Numbered from the stretch's first letter, positions 1 to 9,134 are shown. The stretch is 64,000 nucleotides of DNA from JAEUPI01 sp963814435 (GCA_963814435.1 CAWFCV010000025.1:124001-188000); one strand, 5' to 3'. Notes: generated by a model not told the origin, from the letters alone. Made by a program: numbers and translations.

Positions 1-100
1 CGCTCCTCAGGCCAACCTCGGCTCGCTCGCTACGGCGACTGGGTCACCGGCGGCGCGCTCGCGTGAACGCGTCGCGCGCCGCCTGAAACCCTGACCTGTC
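1..100. other. Window edge upstream of the importer
   Basis: Frames 1, 2 and 3 stay open to TGA codons at 64, 95 and 88, so the tail of an upstream gene is probably present, but it is too short to identify. Confidence 0.3.
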
Positions 101-1114
101 ATGACCGCCGCCGTCACCCTCGATCAGGTCTCCTGCGTCTTTGGCCACGGCGCCACGGCGGTGCGCGCCGTCGACGCGGTGGATCTCACCATCGAGGCCG
201 GCGAATTCTTCACGCTGCTCGGGCCCTCGGGCTCGGGCAAGACGACCTGCCTGCGCATGATCGGCGGCTTCGCGCTGCCCACCGCAGGGCGCATCCTGAT
301 CGGCGGCGACGACGTGACGATGCGCCCGCCCTATGCGCGGCCGGTGAACACGGTGTTCCAGGATTACGCGCTATTCCCGCACATGAACATCCGCGACAAC
401 GTGGCCTACTCGCTGATGGTGCGCAAGGTGGCGCCGGCCGAGCGCGCGCGCCGCGCCGACGAGCTGCTGGCGCTGGTGCAGCTGGCCGGCGTGGGCGAAC
501 GGCGGCCGGCGCAACTGTCGGGCGGCCAGCGCCAGCGCGTGGCGCTGGCGCGCGCGCTGATCAACCAGCCGCAGGTGCTGCTGCTCGACGAGCCGCTCGG
601 CGCATTGGACCTGAAGCTGCGCGAGCAGATGCAGTCGGAGCTGAAGGCGCTGCAGCGCCAGCTCGGCATCACCTTCCTGTTCATCACCCACGACCAGCAC
701 GAGGCGTTGTCGATGAGCGACCGCATCGGCGTCTTCAACGCCGGGCAGCTGGAGCAGGTGGGCACGCCGCACGAGGTGTACAACGCGCCGCGCACGCGTT
801 TCGTGGCCTTGTTCGTCGGTGCCGCCAACGTGCTCGACGGCGAGCTGGCGCGCGCGCTCACCGGCCACGACAGCGCGATGCTGCGGCCCGAGCGCATCCG
901 CGCCGGCGACGCGGCCGGCGCCCGCACCAGCGGCGCGGTGGCCGAGGCGCAGTATTTCGGCTCGTTCACCCGCATCAAGGTGCGCGCAGGCGATGCGCTG
1001 CTGCAGGCCGACCTGCCCGATGGCCCCGACCAGCCCGCGCCGGCGGTGGGCGACACCGTGCACCTGCACTGGGACGCGCGCGCGGTGCACGCGCTGGCCG
1101 GAGGCCACGCATGA
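101..1114 (+). CDS. ABC importer ATPase, polyamine/PotA type
   Basis: 337 aa cytoplasmic ATPase that powers uptake through the two permeases downstream. Visible motifs are Walker A GPSGSGKTT (residues 41-49), the signature LSGGQRQR, Walker B LLLDEPLGALD and the H-loop THDQ. A C-terminal TOBE-like region follows, as in the PotA/FbpC/CysA group. Substrate is inferred: the ATPase-permease-permease order followed by an aminobutyraldehyde dehydrogenase matches the E. coli ydcSTUV-patD locus, which points to putrescine or a related polyamine. No binding-protein gene is in view; it may lie upstream of the window. The stop codon overlaps the start of a 10-codon minigene. Confidence 0.93.
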   Translation: MTAAVTLDQVSCVFGHGATAVRAVDAVDLTIEAGEFFTLLGPSGSGKTTCLRMIGGFALPTAGRILIGGDDVTMRPPYARPVNTVFQDYALFPHMNIRDNVAYSLMVRKVAPAERARRADELLALVQLAGVGERRPAQLSGGQRQRVALARALINQPQVLLLDEPLGALDLKLREQMQSELKALQRQLGITFLFITHDQHEALSMSDRIGVFNAGQLEQVGTPHEVYNAPRTRFVALFVGAANVLDGELARALTGHDSAMLRPERIRAGDAAGARTSGAVAEAQYFGSFTRIKVRAGDALLQADLPDGPDQPAPAVGDTVHLHWDARAVHALAGGHA

Positions 1115-1172
1115 CAAACCCGCTGGCCGGAGGCCACGCATGACGAACCCGCTGACCGGAGGCCAGGCGTGA
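1092..1172 (+). repeat. Three 29-bp tandem units with two overlapping minigenes
   Basis: Units begin at 1092, 1121 and 1150. Each carries a GGAGG ribosome-binding core and an ATGA or GTGA. The ATPase stop overlaps ATG 1111, which opens MTNPLAGGHA. Its stop overlaps ATG 1140, which opens MTNPLTGGQA. That stop overlaps GTG 1169, the permease start. The minigene ends copy the ATPase C-terminus (LAGGHA). The coordinates are read directly; that the minigenes are translated is inference. Confidence 0.9.
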
Positions 1173-2113
1173 CGTCGGCCCTCGCGCTGCCGGCACCGCT
1201 GCGCAGCCTGCGGCTGCGCACGTCGGACCTGCTCTACACGCGGCGTGGCCTGCTGCTGCTGGCGCTGCTGGCGCCGCCGCTGCTGTGGTTCGGCGTGGTC
1301 TACCTGGGTGCCTTGTTCGCGCTGCTGGCCAACGCCTTCTTCGGCCTGGACGATTTCACCGGCCAGGTGGTGCGCGAGTTCACGTTGAAGAACTTCGTCG
1401 CACTCACCGAGCCGGCGAACCTGGATTCGGCGCGGCGCACGGTGGTGATGGCGGTTTGCGTCACGCTGGCCTGCACGCTGCTGGGGTTTCCGCTGGCCTA
1501 TTACATGGCGCGCCACGCACGTGGCGCCAGCAAGGCGCTGCTGTACATCGCGGTGATGCTGCCGCTGTGGTCGAGCTACCTGGTGCGCCTGTACGCGTGG
1601 AAGCTGCTGCTGGCCCGCGAGGGCGCGATCTCCTGGCTCGCCACGCAGCTGCACCTGACCTGGCTGCTCGATGCGGTGCTCGCCACGCCGGCGATCGGCG
1701 GGCCGTCGCTGAGTTTTTCCAGCATCGGCACCTTCATCGTCTTCGTCTACATGTGGCTGCCGTTCATGGTGCTGCCGATCATGGCCTCGATCGAACGCAT
1801 CCCGGGCTCGCTGATCGAGGCCTCGGGCGACCTGGGCGCGAACCCGGCGACGACCTTTCGCCGCGTGATCCTGCCGCTGGCCATGCCCGGTGTGGCCGCC
1901 GGCTCGATCTTCACCTTCTCGCTGACGCTGGGCGACTACATCATCCCGCAGGTGATCGGCGACTCCACGCTGTACATCGGGCAGATCGTCTACCGCCAGC
2001 AGGGCGTGGCCGGCAACATCCCGTTCGCCGCGGCGTTTTCGCTGGTGCCGATCGCGGCCATCGGGCTCTACTTGTGGTGGGCCAAACGCCAGGGAGCCTT
2101 CGATGCCTTATGA
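1169..2113 (+). CDS. ABC importer permease, PotB type
   Basis: 314 aa inner-membrane permease with about six hydrophobic segments and the cytoplasmic EAA loop (EASGDLGAN..., about residue 214) that docks on the ATPase. It has the usual length for the PotB/YdcU family. GTG at 1169 is chosen because a GGAGG lies about 8 nt upstream in the third 29-bp unit and because it overlaps the preceding minigene stop. It overlaps the next permease by 11 nt, so the three transport genes are surely one operon. Confidence 0.92.
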   Translation: MTSALALPAPLRSLRLRTSDLLYTRRGLLLLALLAPPLLWFGVVYLGALFALLANAFFGLDDFTGQVVREFTLKNFVALTEPANLDSARRTVVMAVCVTLACTLLGFPLAYYMARHARGASKALLYIAVMLPLWSSYLVRLYAWKLLLAREGAISWLATQLHLTWLLDAVLATPAIGGPSLSFSSIGTFIVFVYMWLPFMVLPIMASIERIPGSLIEASGDLGANPATTFRRVILPLAMPGVAAGSIFTFSLTLGDYIIPQVIGDSTLYIGQIVYRQQGVAGNIPFAAAFSLVPIAAIGLYLWWAKRQGAFDAL

Positions 2114-3002
2114 CAGCCCCACGGCGCCGCGCCCCAAGGGCCACGATGGGACACCTACTGGGCCCGGGGGGCTGGCGCCTCGCCCTGGGGCGGCCCGGCG
2201 GCTCGGCGCTGACCGCGGTGCACCGTGGTCGCTGAAGGTGGCCGCCTGGGCCGTGGTGGCGTTCCTGCACGTCCCGCTGGCGCTGATCATCCTGTATGCC
2301 TTCAGTGCCGAAGACAAGAGCTACGTCTTCCCGCCGCCGGCGCTGACCACGCAGTGGTTCGGCGTGGCCTGGCAGCGCGACGACGTGTGGGCGGCGATCC
2401 GCCTGTCGTTCGAGGTCGCGGCCTGGAGCACGGCGCTCGCGCTGCTGCTCGGCACGCTGGCGGCGGCGGCGCTGGCGCGGGCCCGGTTCTTCGGCCGCGA
2501 CGCCATCTCGCTGCTGCTGATCCTGCCGATCGCGCTGCCCGGCATCATCACCGGCATCGCGCTGAGGAGTGCGTACCACACGCTGGAGATCCCGTTCTCG
2601 TTCTGGACCATCGTGATCGGCCACGCCACCTTTTGCGTGGTGGTGGTCTACAACAACGCGGTGGCGCGGCTGCGGCGCATGAACCCCAACCTCGTCGAGG
2701 CCTCGATGGACCTCGGCGCCGACGCCTTCCAGACCGTGCGCTACGTGGTGCTGCCGCAGCTGGGCTCGGCGCTGCTGGCCGGCGCGCTGCTGGCCTTCGC
2801 GCTGAGCTTCGACGAGGTGATCGTGACCACGTTCACCGCCGGCCAGCAGACCACGCTGCCGATCTGGATGCTGCAGGAGCTGATCCGCCCGCGCCAGCGG
2901 CCGGTGACCAACGTGGTCGCGGTGGTGATCATCGCGCTGACGTTCGTGCCGATCCTGCTGGCCTACTACCTGACCCGCTCGGACGAGCTTCGCGCCGCCT
3001 GA
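2103..3002 (+). CDS. ABC importer permease, PotC type
   Basis: 299 aa second permease of the polyamine-type importer. An unusually long Gly/Pro-rich N-terminus of about 38 residues precedes the first membrane span, then about six spans. The EAA loop reads EASMDLGADAFQT. The start at 2103 lies inside the previous gene (11-nt overlap), so translational coupling is likely. The N-terminal extension may mean the true start is further in, but no better-placed internal start was found before the first membrane segment. Confidence 0.9.
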   Translation: MPYDSPTAPRPKGHDGTPTGPGGLAPRPGAARRLGADRGAPWSLKVAAWAVVAFLHVPLALIILYAFSAEDKSYVFPPPALTTQWFGVAWQRDDVWAAIRLSFEVAAWSTALALLLGTLAAAALARARFFGRDAISLLLILPIALPGIITGIALRSAYHTLEIPFSFWTIVIGHATFCVVVVYNNAVARLRRMNPNLVEASMDLGADAFQTVRYVVLPQLGSALLAGALLAFALSFDEVIVTTFTAGQQTTLPIWMLQELIRPRQRPVTNVVAVVIIALTFVPILLAYYLTRSDELRAA

Positions 3003-3037
3003 GCGGCCTGCCCCACCACCCTACGAAGGAGATGACG

Positions 3038-4468
3038 ATGACGCTGCCCACCGAATTGCTGATCGACGGGGCCTTCGTGGCCGGCGAGGGCGAGGCCGAG
3101 AAGGTGCTCAACCCCGCCACCGGCGAGTTGCTGGTGGCATTGCCCGAGGCCTCGCCCGACCAGGTGAACAAGGCCGTCTCGGCCGCGCACCGCGCCTTCG
3201 ACGGTTGGGGCGAGACCACCGCGATGGAGCGCTCGCGCCTGCTGCTCAAGTTGGCCGATGCGATCGAATCGCGCGCTGAACAGTTCGCGCGGTTGGAGTC
3301 GCTGAATTGCGGCAAGCCCTTCGCCCGCGCACTCGGCGACGAGATCCCCGCGGTGGCCGACTGCTACCGCTTCTTTGCCGGCGCCGCGCGCACGCTCACT
3401 GGCCCGCTGGCCGGCGAATACCTGGCCGGCCACACCAGCATGATCCGGCGCGATCCGGTCGGCGTGGTCGGCTCCATCGCGCCGTGGAACTACCCGCTGA
3501 TGATGGCGGCGTGGAAGACGGCGCCCGCGCTCGCGGCCGGCAACACCGTGGTGCTCAAGCCGAGCGAGCAGACGCCGCTGACCGCGCTGCTGCTGGCGCA
3601 GGTGGCTTCCGAGATCTTCCCGAAGGGCGTGCTCAACGTCGTCACCGGCCGCGGCGCCAGCGTGGGCCAGCCGCTGGTGGAACACCCCAAGGTGGCGATG
3701 GTGAGCCTCACCGGCGACGTGTCCACCGGTCGCAAGATCCTGCAGGCAGCGAGCAACTCGCTCAAGCGCACGCACCTCGAACTTGGCGGCAAGGCGCCGG
3801 TGATCGTGTTCGACGATGCCGACCTGGCGGCGGTGGTGGAGGGGCTCAAGGTCTTCGGCTACTACAACGCCGGCCAGGACTGCACGGCCGCCTGCCGCGT
3901 CTATGCCGGCGCCAAGGTGCACGACAGGCTGGTGGCCGACCTGACGAGCGCGGTGAAGTCCATCAAGGTCGGAGCGCAGGACGACCCCGACGCCGAGATC
4001 GGCCCGCTGATCAGCGACCGCCAGCGCAACCGCGTGGCGAGCTTTGTGGAGCGGGCACTGGGCACCGGCCACATGGAGATCACAGTCGGCGGCAAGGTGC
4101 GCGCCGGTGCCGGCTTCTTCTACGAACCCACAGTGATCGCCGGGGCGCGGCAGGACGACGAGATCGTCAAGCGCGAGGTCTTCGGCCCGGTGGTGAGCGT
4201 GACGCGCTTCACCGACACCGAGCAGGCCATCGCCTGGGCCAACGACAGCGACTACGGCCTGGCGTCATCGGTGTGGACGCAGGACGTGGGCAAGGCCATG
4301 CGGGTGGCCAAGAAGCTGCGCTACGGCTGCACGTGGATCAACACCCACTTCATGCTCGTCAACGAGATGCCGCACGGGGGGTTGAAGAGCTCCGGCTACG
4401 GCAAGGATCTGAGTCTTTATGCGCTGGAGGACTACACGGTGCCGCGGCACGTGATGGTGAAGATGTAG
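3038..4468 (+). CDS. patD: Gamma-aminobutyraldehyde dehydrogenase
   Basis: 476 aa NAD-dependent aldehyde dehydrogenase, expected to oxidise 4-aminobutanal (1-pyrroline) from putrescine breakdown to GABA. Visible are the ALDH Glu in LELGG (about residue 248), the catalytic Cys in NAGQDCTAACR (about residue 282), and a C-terminal half that closely follows remembered E. coli PatD (EVFGPVVSV, YGLASSVWT, GCTWINTHFML, MPHGG). Start: ATG 3038 sits 7 nt after GAAGGA; ATG 3032 is too close to it. It ends the importer operon. A diverged copy of its last 36 codons lies at 13054-13164. Confidence 0.93.
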   Translation: MTLPTELLIDGAFVAGEGEAEKVLNPATGELLVALPEASPDQVNKAVSAAHRAFDGWGETTAMERSRLLLKLADAIESRAEQFARLESLNCGKPFARALGDEIPAVADCYRFFAGAARTLTGPLAGEYLAGHTSMIRRDPVGVVGSIAPWNYPLMMAAWKTAPALAAGNTVVLKPSEQTPLTALLLAQVASEIFPKGVLNVVTGRGASVGQPLVEHPKVAMVSLTGDVSTGRKILQAASNSLKRTHLELGGKAPVIVFDDADLAAVVEGLKVFGYYNAGQDCTAACRVYAGAKVHDRLVADLTSAVKSIKVGAQDDPDAEIGPLISDRQRNRVASFVERALGTGHMEITVGGKVRAGAGFFYEPTVIAGARQDDEIVKREVFGPVVSVTRFTDTEQAIAWANDSDYGLASSVWTQDVGKAMRVAKKLRYGCTWINTHFMLVNEMPHGGLKSSGYGKDLSLYALEDYTVPRHVMVKM

Positions 4469-4484
4469 GCCCTCAGCGGTGGGC

Positions 4485-4881
4485 TCAGCGCTTCTCCGGC
4501 GCGCCTTGCCACAACATGTCGTAGCCCAGCTCCTGCGTCGCGCTGCACAACTCGGCGAGCGCGCGCGAACTTCTGCTTGAACACGGTGTCGGCGTGCGAC
4601 CGCTCGTGCTGCTCGAACGAGCGCCAATAGGTGGCGATCACCGCGTCGTGGTCGCCGGCGCGGCCGCCGTGGCCGACCGAGCCTTCGTCGGACACGAAGC
4701 CGGCACTGCGAAACACCTGGCCGGCGATGAAGCCACCCTTGTCGTCGCCGTAGGTGTCCTTGACGACGCTGCACATCTCGGCCAGCGCGACCTCGATGTC
4801 GTCGAGCGTGACGCCCGGCTTGAGCTTGATGGTGTTGAACAGCAGCTTGGCACCGAACGGAATGGTCACCGGACCGAACAT
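4485..4881 (-). CDS. Conserved hypothetical protein, one frameshift
   Basis: Starts at ATG 4881 behind a purine-rich GGGGGA. The first about 105 residues run MFGPVTIPFG... to ...DTVFKQKF, then the frame breaks in a GCGCGC run near 4560. The next frame continues plausibly as LAELCSATQELGYDMLWQG and stops at 4485. Removing one base from that run gives about 131 aa without other damage. No signal peptide or membrane span. I do not recognise the family; length and charge pattern would suit a small dimeric alpha/beta-barrel protein, but that is a guess. Converges on patD. Confidence 0.6.
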
Positions 4882-5475
4882 TTGAATCCCCCTGACAGTG
4901 GCTGAACCGTAGGCGACGGCGTCGGCCTGCAAGAGCCGAGGCGCACGGCCGCGATCATCTCTGGGGCGGTTCGGTGGCGCACGATGCGCTGACCAAGACC
5001 GGACGCTTCTGCGGGCCATTCTCGGTCGGTAGAGGTGACGCCAGGGTGGCCGTTCATTCGTGCGTCACGCCCGACAGATGCTCCGATGGGCGACGACGTT
5101 GGGCTCGTGACGAGCAGGTGAATTGGGTTCGGTGACTGCGATCGGAGAGCGCTTATCTGACGCCGCCTGCGCTGCGGAGCGCGCGGCGTGCGCGGAGATA
5201 AGCGTCGATGGACTGAACCGCCGCTGGTGCGATGGCGCGAGGGGCTGTTGGGCAATGTAAGTTTCAGACGCCGCTGGCGTCGCCGATGCGAGGGGCTGGC
5301 AGGGTGACTCGGCTCGCTGCGCGAGGTCTGACTGGCGCATGAACGGGCCGGGTGACCCATCGATGTGCGGCGAAGTGCGCGCCGGCGGCATGGTCGCCGG
5401 GCCGGGCGCGATTAGCTCCGCCGTTGGGCTGGCGACAACGGACAGGGCGATGGACGGTGGTGTAGCCCACAGGGC
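4882..5475. other. Intergenic stretch left of the IS91-type element
   Basis: No convincing gene in about 590 bp. It holds a nested inverted repeat at 5150-5204 and two imperfect copies of a CCGCTGG...GCGAGGGGCTG motif around 5220 and 5270. It probably contains the left (transposase-side) end of the insertion element, whose exact boundary I cannot fix. Confidence 0.5.
5150..5204. repeat. Nested inverted repeat, possible IS91-type end
   Basis: Outer arms CGCTTATCT (5150-5158) and AGATAAGCG (5196-5204) are perfect 9-bp complements. Inside them ACGCCG (5160-5165) pairs with CGGCGT (5184-5189). It lies about 270 bp beyond the transposase stop, on the 3' side of that gene. IS91-like elements lack classical terminal repeats and instead carry stem-loops near the ends, so this is a candidate terminus; the assignment is inference. 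Confidence 0.45.
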
Positions 5476-6654
5476 TCACGGGGGTCGCCTGCACGCTGCC
5501 GTCGGCGGTGTCGAGTCGGCGCGCAGCGGCGGCAACAACTGCACCGTGCGCCACTGCCCCAGGCGGCAGTGTGGGCAGCACGAGACCTCGATGCCCGTGG
5601 TGCGCTGGAGGAACTGCGCCGCATCCTCGCAGGCTTGGGGCTGGATCGCCGGCATGCCCAGCGCCGCACGCGCCTGGGCCATCCGGTCGTGCTTGACCGC
5701 CGGGCTGAGCAGCCCGTAGTGCCGGATGCGCTTGAAGCCCGGCGGCAGCACATGCTGCACGAAGCGCTCGATGAACGTCGGCCCGTCGATATGGACCGTT
5801 CGCTTGCCGCCCTGATCGTCGGCGCGAACGCGCAGCCGCACGCCCTGGGCGTCGATGCCGACGATGCGCTCGTTGGACACGGCCACGCGGTGCGTGTAGC
5901 GCGAGAGGTAGTCGAGCACCACCTCCGGACCTGCCAGTGGCGTCTTGGCATAGACCACCCAGCCGTGACGCATGAGTTGCTGCAGCCGTTGCCGGCGTGC
6001 CTCTGCGGTGGTGGCGGGATCGCGGGGCAACTCGCCGACCCGAGTCGCCTGGTGCAGCGCGTCGAGGAGCTTGCCCCTGTACACCTTCGAGAGTGCGTGC
6101 ACCGGGAACAGGAACGTCGGGCTGCGCTTGGGGGCGCACCAACGCCCGCCCTCATCCAGGCCGCCGCAGGCCATCAGTGCGTGCACGTGGATGTGGCGGC
6201 GCAGGTCCTGCGTCCAGGTGTGCAGCACCAAGGTGAAGGCGCCGGTGGCGCCCAGCCAGCGCGGGTTGGCGGCGAACTCGCTGAGCGTGGCCGCCACGCA
6301 CTGCATCAGCGTGCGGTACACCCAGCGGTCGTGGAATTGCGCCAGGCCGTTGAGGGCGTGCGGCAGCGTGAACACCAGGTGGCAGTACGGCACCGGCAGC
6401 AATTCCGCCAGCCGGGCTCGGCGCCAGGCATCGCGGGCGTGGTGCTGGCACTGCGGGCAATGCCGGTTGCGACAAGAGCGGAACAGCCGCTGCTCTTGCC
6501 CGCAGCGGTCGCAGCGCTGCAGTTGCCCGCCCAGCGCGGGCGTGCGGCAGGCGACGATGGCCCGCCAGGCACGCGCCTGTGGCGTGCTCAGCGAGTGATC
6601 GCGCAGATAGGCCGGCCCGAAGCGGCGCAGCACTTCGGCCAGGTTGGCGCCCAT
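5476..6654 (-). mobile_element. IS91-family HUH transposase
   Basis: About 392 aa rolling-circle transposase. An N-terminal zinc-binding domain shows CDRCG...CRNRHCPQCQ (residues about 50-75). The HUH metal-binding motif appears as HIHVHALMACGG, and a likely catalytic Tyr lies in LDYLSRYTHRVA. A second Cys-rich knuckle (CCPHC) is near the C-terminus. Start at ATG 6654 (MGANLAEVLRRFG) is the first Met before the conserved region; the frame is open further upstream. It follows the recombinase gene by 25 bp on the same strand, the gene order of two-gene IS91-type elements. Confidence 0.9.
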
Positions 6655-6679
6655 CGCCGGTGCGGCAGGGACAGCAGCT

Positions 6680-7615
6680 TCAGTGCAGCGGGGACGGTCG
6701 TGGCGGTGACGATGGGGGCGCCTTCGGCGCGCTCTTGACTTCCACCTTGGGCAGATTGGCCAGCAGCGCCAGTGCACGATCGCCGGCGCTGTGGCCGGGA
6801 CGGGCCATGCGCAGGTAGCGGCTGGTGGTGCTGAGCTTGGCGTGGCCCAGCAACTGGCTGATGCTGTTGAGGTCGACGCCGGCTTCGAGCAGGTGTGTCG
6901 CGAAGCAGTGGCGCAGCGTGTGGATGCCGCCGACCTTGTCGATGCCCACCGCATTGCGCGCGATGTGGAAGTAGCGCCCGGCGCTGCGGGTGTCCAGCGC
7001 CTTGGACGGATCCAGCCGAGCCGGGAACAACCAGTCCTCAGGCCGCGCATGGCGGCGGCACTGGCGCCAGTACAGCCTCAACTGCTCGAGCAGTTCGGGC
7101 GTCAGCAGGCTGTAGCGGTCGTGCCCGCCCTTGCCCGCGACGACGCGGATGCACATGCGATCGGGCGATGAGTCGATGTCGCAGCCGCGCAGGTTGCACA
7201 GCTCGCTCACGCGCATCCCGGTGGCGTAGGCGGTCATCAACAGGGTGCGGGCCTTGAGGGAAATCGGTGCGTCGAGTACGGCCGCCACCTCGGCACGGGA
7301 CAACACCTCGGGCAGATGCTGCGGAGTCAGCGCCATGGGGATGCGCGAGCGCCGGTCGGCCTGCCCCAGCACCTCGCAAATCAGGAATCGCGTGGCGCTG
7401 GAGACCTGGTTGACGCTGGTTCGGGCCAGTTGCCGATCACGCACGAGGTGCAGCAGGTACGCCTGCACCTCCGGGTCCGTGATCAGCTCGGGGCTACGGT
7501 GGTAGTGGCGGGCCAACTGCGAGACGGCCCTGAGGTAAGACTCCTGGGTGCGCGGCCGAAAGCCGCGCAAGACCATCGCATCGATCATGCGTTGACGCAG
7601 TGTTGTCGTCATCAT
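6680..7615 (-). mobile_element. Tyrosine recombinase of the IS91-type element
   Basis: 311 aa site-specific recombinase with an N-terminal core-binding SAM-like domain and a full catalytic set: Arg in TGMRVSELCNL, Lys in AGKGGHDRYS, His-x-x-Arg in HTLRHCFATH, then His and Tyr in LLGHAKLSTTSRYLRM. The C-terminus is a Pro/Lys-rich tail. It is co-oriented with and immediately upstream of the IS91 transposase. A strong hairpin lies just before its start codon and could be its target site or an operator. Start ATG 7615; MMTTTLRQRM is a typical N-terminus. Confidence 0.9.
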
Positions 7616-7623
7616 CGTCTCCG

Positions 7624-7650
7624 GGTTCCGGGGAACAGTCCCCGGGAACC
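7624..7650. repeat. Perfect-but-one hairpin upstream of the recombinase
   Basis: GGTTCCGGGGA pairs with TCCCCGGGAACC around the loop ACAG, with one bulged base. It begins 9 nt upstream of the recombinase start. It could be the right-end stem-loop of the insertion element, a recombination site, or an autoregulatory operator. The adjoining GAACCAAG contains both tetranucleotides (GAAC, CAAG) known as IS91 target sites, which may be chance. Confidence 0.5.
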
Positions 7651-7914
7651 AAGCTACGACTCAGTACCCCGCTGCGTCCACGCGCTCCGATCGGCCGCGC
7701 ACAACCACCGCGTCAGCGGTTTGGTCCACCGGCCATCAGTTGACGGTGGTGACCGGCCGGTTCCTGGCATTCCGCCTCGTCGATGTCGAAGGGGAAGCAA
7801 CCGCTGGTCGGCCACCAGACCGAGCGGCCCACCCACTCGATCGATGCACCGGCGCCACGAAACCGCAGGTTCCAACGAACCGTGCGCGTGCAGCGCGGCT
7901 ATCGATGATCGACG
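7651..7914. other. Intergenic, nothing recognised
   Basis: About 264 bp between the recombinase hairpin and the ParE-like toxin stop. Open frames here are shadows without recognisable motifs. It may contain the outer boundary of the mobile element. Confidence 0.4.
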
Positions 7915-8230
7915 TCAGTGATAGTCCTCTTCACGCTGGTGGCGCACCGCCAACACGACGACTTTCGACGCACTGACGATCTCGTACAAAGCGACATATC
8001 CTGTGGCTCCGAACGGGATGATCAATTCGCGTTGTGCCGGGTTCATGGGCCGCTTTGCGGAAGCTGAAGGGCGTGATCGCCAGGCGGTGCTGCGCCGTCG
8101 CCCTGATCGCCTCGATCGCCGCTTGTGCGCGATCGAGGTCTTCGGTTGTGTCGGCTTGGTCGAGCAAGAAGTCAAAGAGGCGTTCCAGGTCGGCTTCGGC
8201 CGTCGGAGACAGCTCAACGACAAAACTCAT
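7915..8230 (-). CDS. RelE/ParE-family toxin, one frameshift
   Basis: The N-terminal part (MSFVVELSPTAEADLERLFDF) is a typical ParE start. After ITPFSFRK the frame breaks near 8053, and the next frame gives RPMNPAQRELIIPFGATGYVALYEIV...LAVRHQREEDYH, the expected ParE C-terminus, stopping at 7915. Deleting one C at a GC step restores about 104 aa. Start ATG 8230 overlaps the antitoxin stop by 4 nt, the usual antitoxin-toxin coupling. ParE-type toxins poison gyrase or act as ribosome-dependent nucleases; which applies cannot be seen. Confidence 0.8.
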
Positions 8231-8499
8231 CGGCCGAGCTTCTTGCGCCTGGCGTCAAGCTTGGATTGGAGTCTCTCCAGTACGGTCTCAACGGGCACCG
8301 AGACCCCCGTCTGGTGGTATGCCTCGGACGCTGCTTGTGCACGAGCATGGAATGAGGTCTGGACACGCCGGAAAGCGATGGCGTTTCGCACGGTAGCCTC
8401 GACGAAGTCGGTCAGGGTTTCGCCCTGCCTGAGTACGGACTCGAGCTCAGCGCGCAACTCGGGCTCGACGCGGATTTGGGGTATGACGGCGGACTTCAT
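8227..8499 (-). CDS. Antitoxin of the ParE-like pair
   Basis: 90 aa, MKSAVIPQIRVEPELRAELE..., resembling the YlcI/YnfO-type antitoxins found next to RelE/ParE toxins: a ribbon-helix-helix-like N-terminus (IRVEPELRAELESVL), then a charged helical tail ending RRKKLGR that would wrap the toxin. It is the first gene of the pair and ends in an ATGA overlap with the toxin. Such antitoxins normally repress their own promoter as a complex with the toxin. Confidence 0.8.
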   Translation of the reverse strand: MKSAVIPQIRVEPELRAELESVLRQGETLTDFVEATVRNAIAFRRVQTSFHARAQAASEAYHQTGVSVPVETVLERLQSKLDARRKKLGR

Positions 8500-8691
8500 C
8501 TAAAGAGTGTATTGCGTTTGAGTTACGCTCGCAACAGTCCTCTCTGGCGTGGCTGTGTCTACATCATGGCAGCGGTCGCTTGTCGGCCACAAGCGGCCAC
8601 CCGCCGCCGATCAGACCGGTCGTTCGTTCCCAGCCCGCCTGGCCTTGCCCGCCACCAACCGCGTCACTGGCATGCGGCGTATCATCGCGCG

Positions 8692-8931
8692 ATGAACAAG
8701 CCGTACTTTGTGCGTGCCGAATGGGATGCCGAGGCTGCGGTCTGGGTAGCCACCTCTGACGATGTGCCGGGTCTGATCACAGAAGCAGAAACCATCGAAG
8801 CCCTGGATGCCAAGCTCAAGAGCATGGTGCCGGAGCTGTTGGAGGCCAACGGCTGCATGCCGGCCGATGGCCAGGTGACTGTCGAGTTGCTGGCTCGCCG
8901 GTTCAGCGTCGCCCTTCCTGCCGCAGCCTGA
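8692..8931 (+). CDS. DUF1902 antitoxin (HicB-like)
   Basis: 79 aa, MNKPYFVRAEWDAEAAVWVATSDDVPGLITEAET..., a short HicB-like fold of the DUF1902 family in which a decayed RNase-H-like sheet binds the partner toxin. ATG 8692 is the first Met before the conserved start. It ends 5 nt before the HicA-type toxin, giving a DUF1902-HicA module with antitoxin first, the reverse of classical hicAB. Confidence 0.85.
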   Translation: MNKPYFVRAEWDAEAAVWVATSDDVPGLITEAETIEALDAKLKSMVPELLEANGCMPADGQVTVELLARRFSVALPAAA

Positions 8932-8936
8932 TCCCG

Positions 8937-9134
8937 ATGGGCCAGAGCTTCACGCCGGAATTGATCCGGCTGCTGAAGGAGGCTGGATGCATGTTCGTCC
9001 GCCACGGCAAGGGCGATCACGACATCTGGCGCTCCCCGCGGAGCGGAACGAGCTTCCCGGTTGACCACAAGATCTTGTCCCGGCACACCGCCAACGGCGT
9101 GCTGAAGCAAGCAGGATTGCCGAAGCAGTTCTAG
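8937..9134 (+). CDS. HicA-type mRNA interferase toxin
   Basis: 65 aa double-stranded-RNA-binding-fold toxin. Visible are LIRLLKEAGCMFVRHGKGDHDIWRSP, where the His of GKGDHDIW corresponds to the catalytic His of HicA, and the usual VDHKILSRHTANGVLKQAGL end. It follows its antitoxin by 5 nt. HicA proteins cleave mRNA and are neutralised by the partner; activity here is inferred from the family. Confidence 0.85.
   Translation: MGQSFTPELIRLLKEAGCMFVRHGKGDHDIWRSPRSGTSFPVDHKILSRHTANGVLKQAGLPKQF

Noticed and set aside
5150..5204. Integron attC site
   Set aside because: Arms are symmetric but lack the R/L box core sequences, and no integron integrase or cassette array is nearby.
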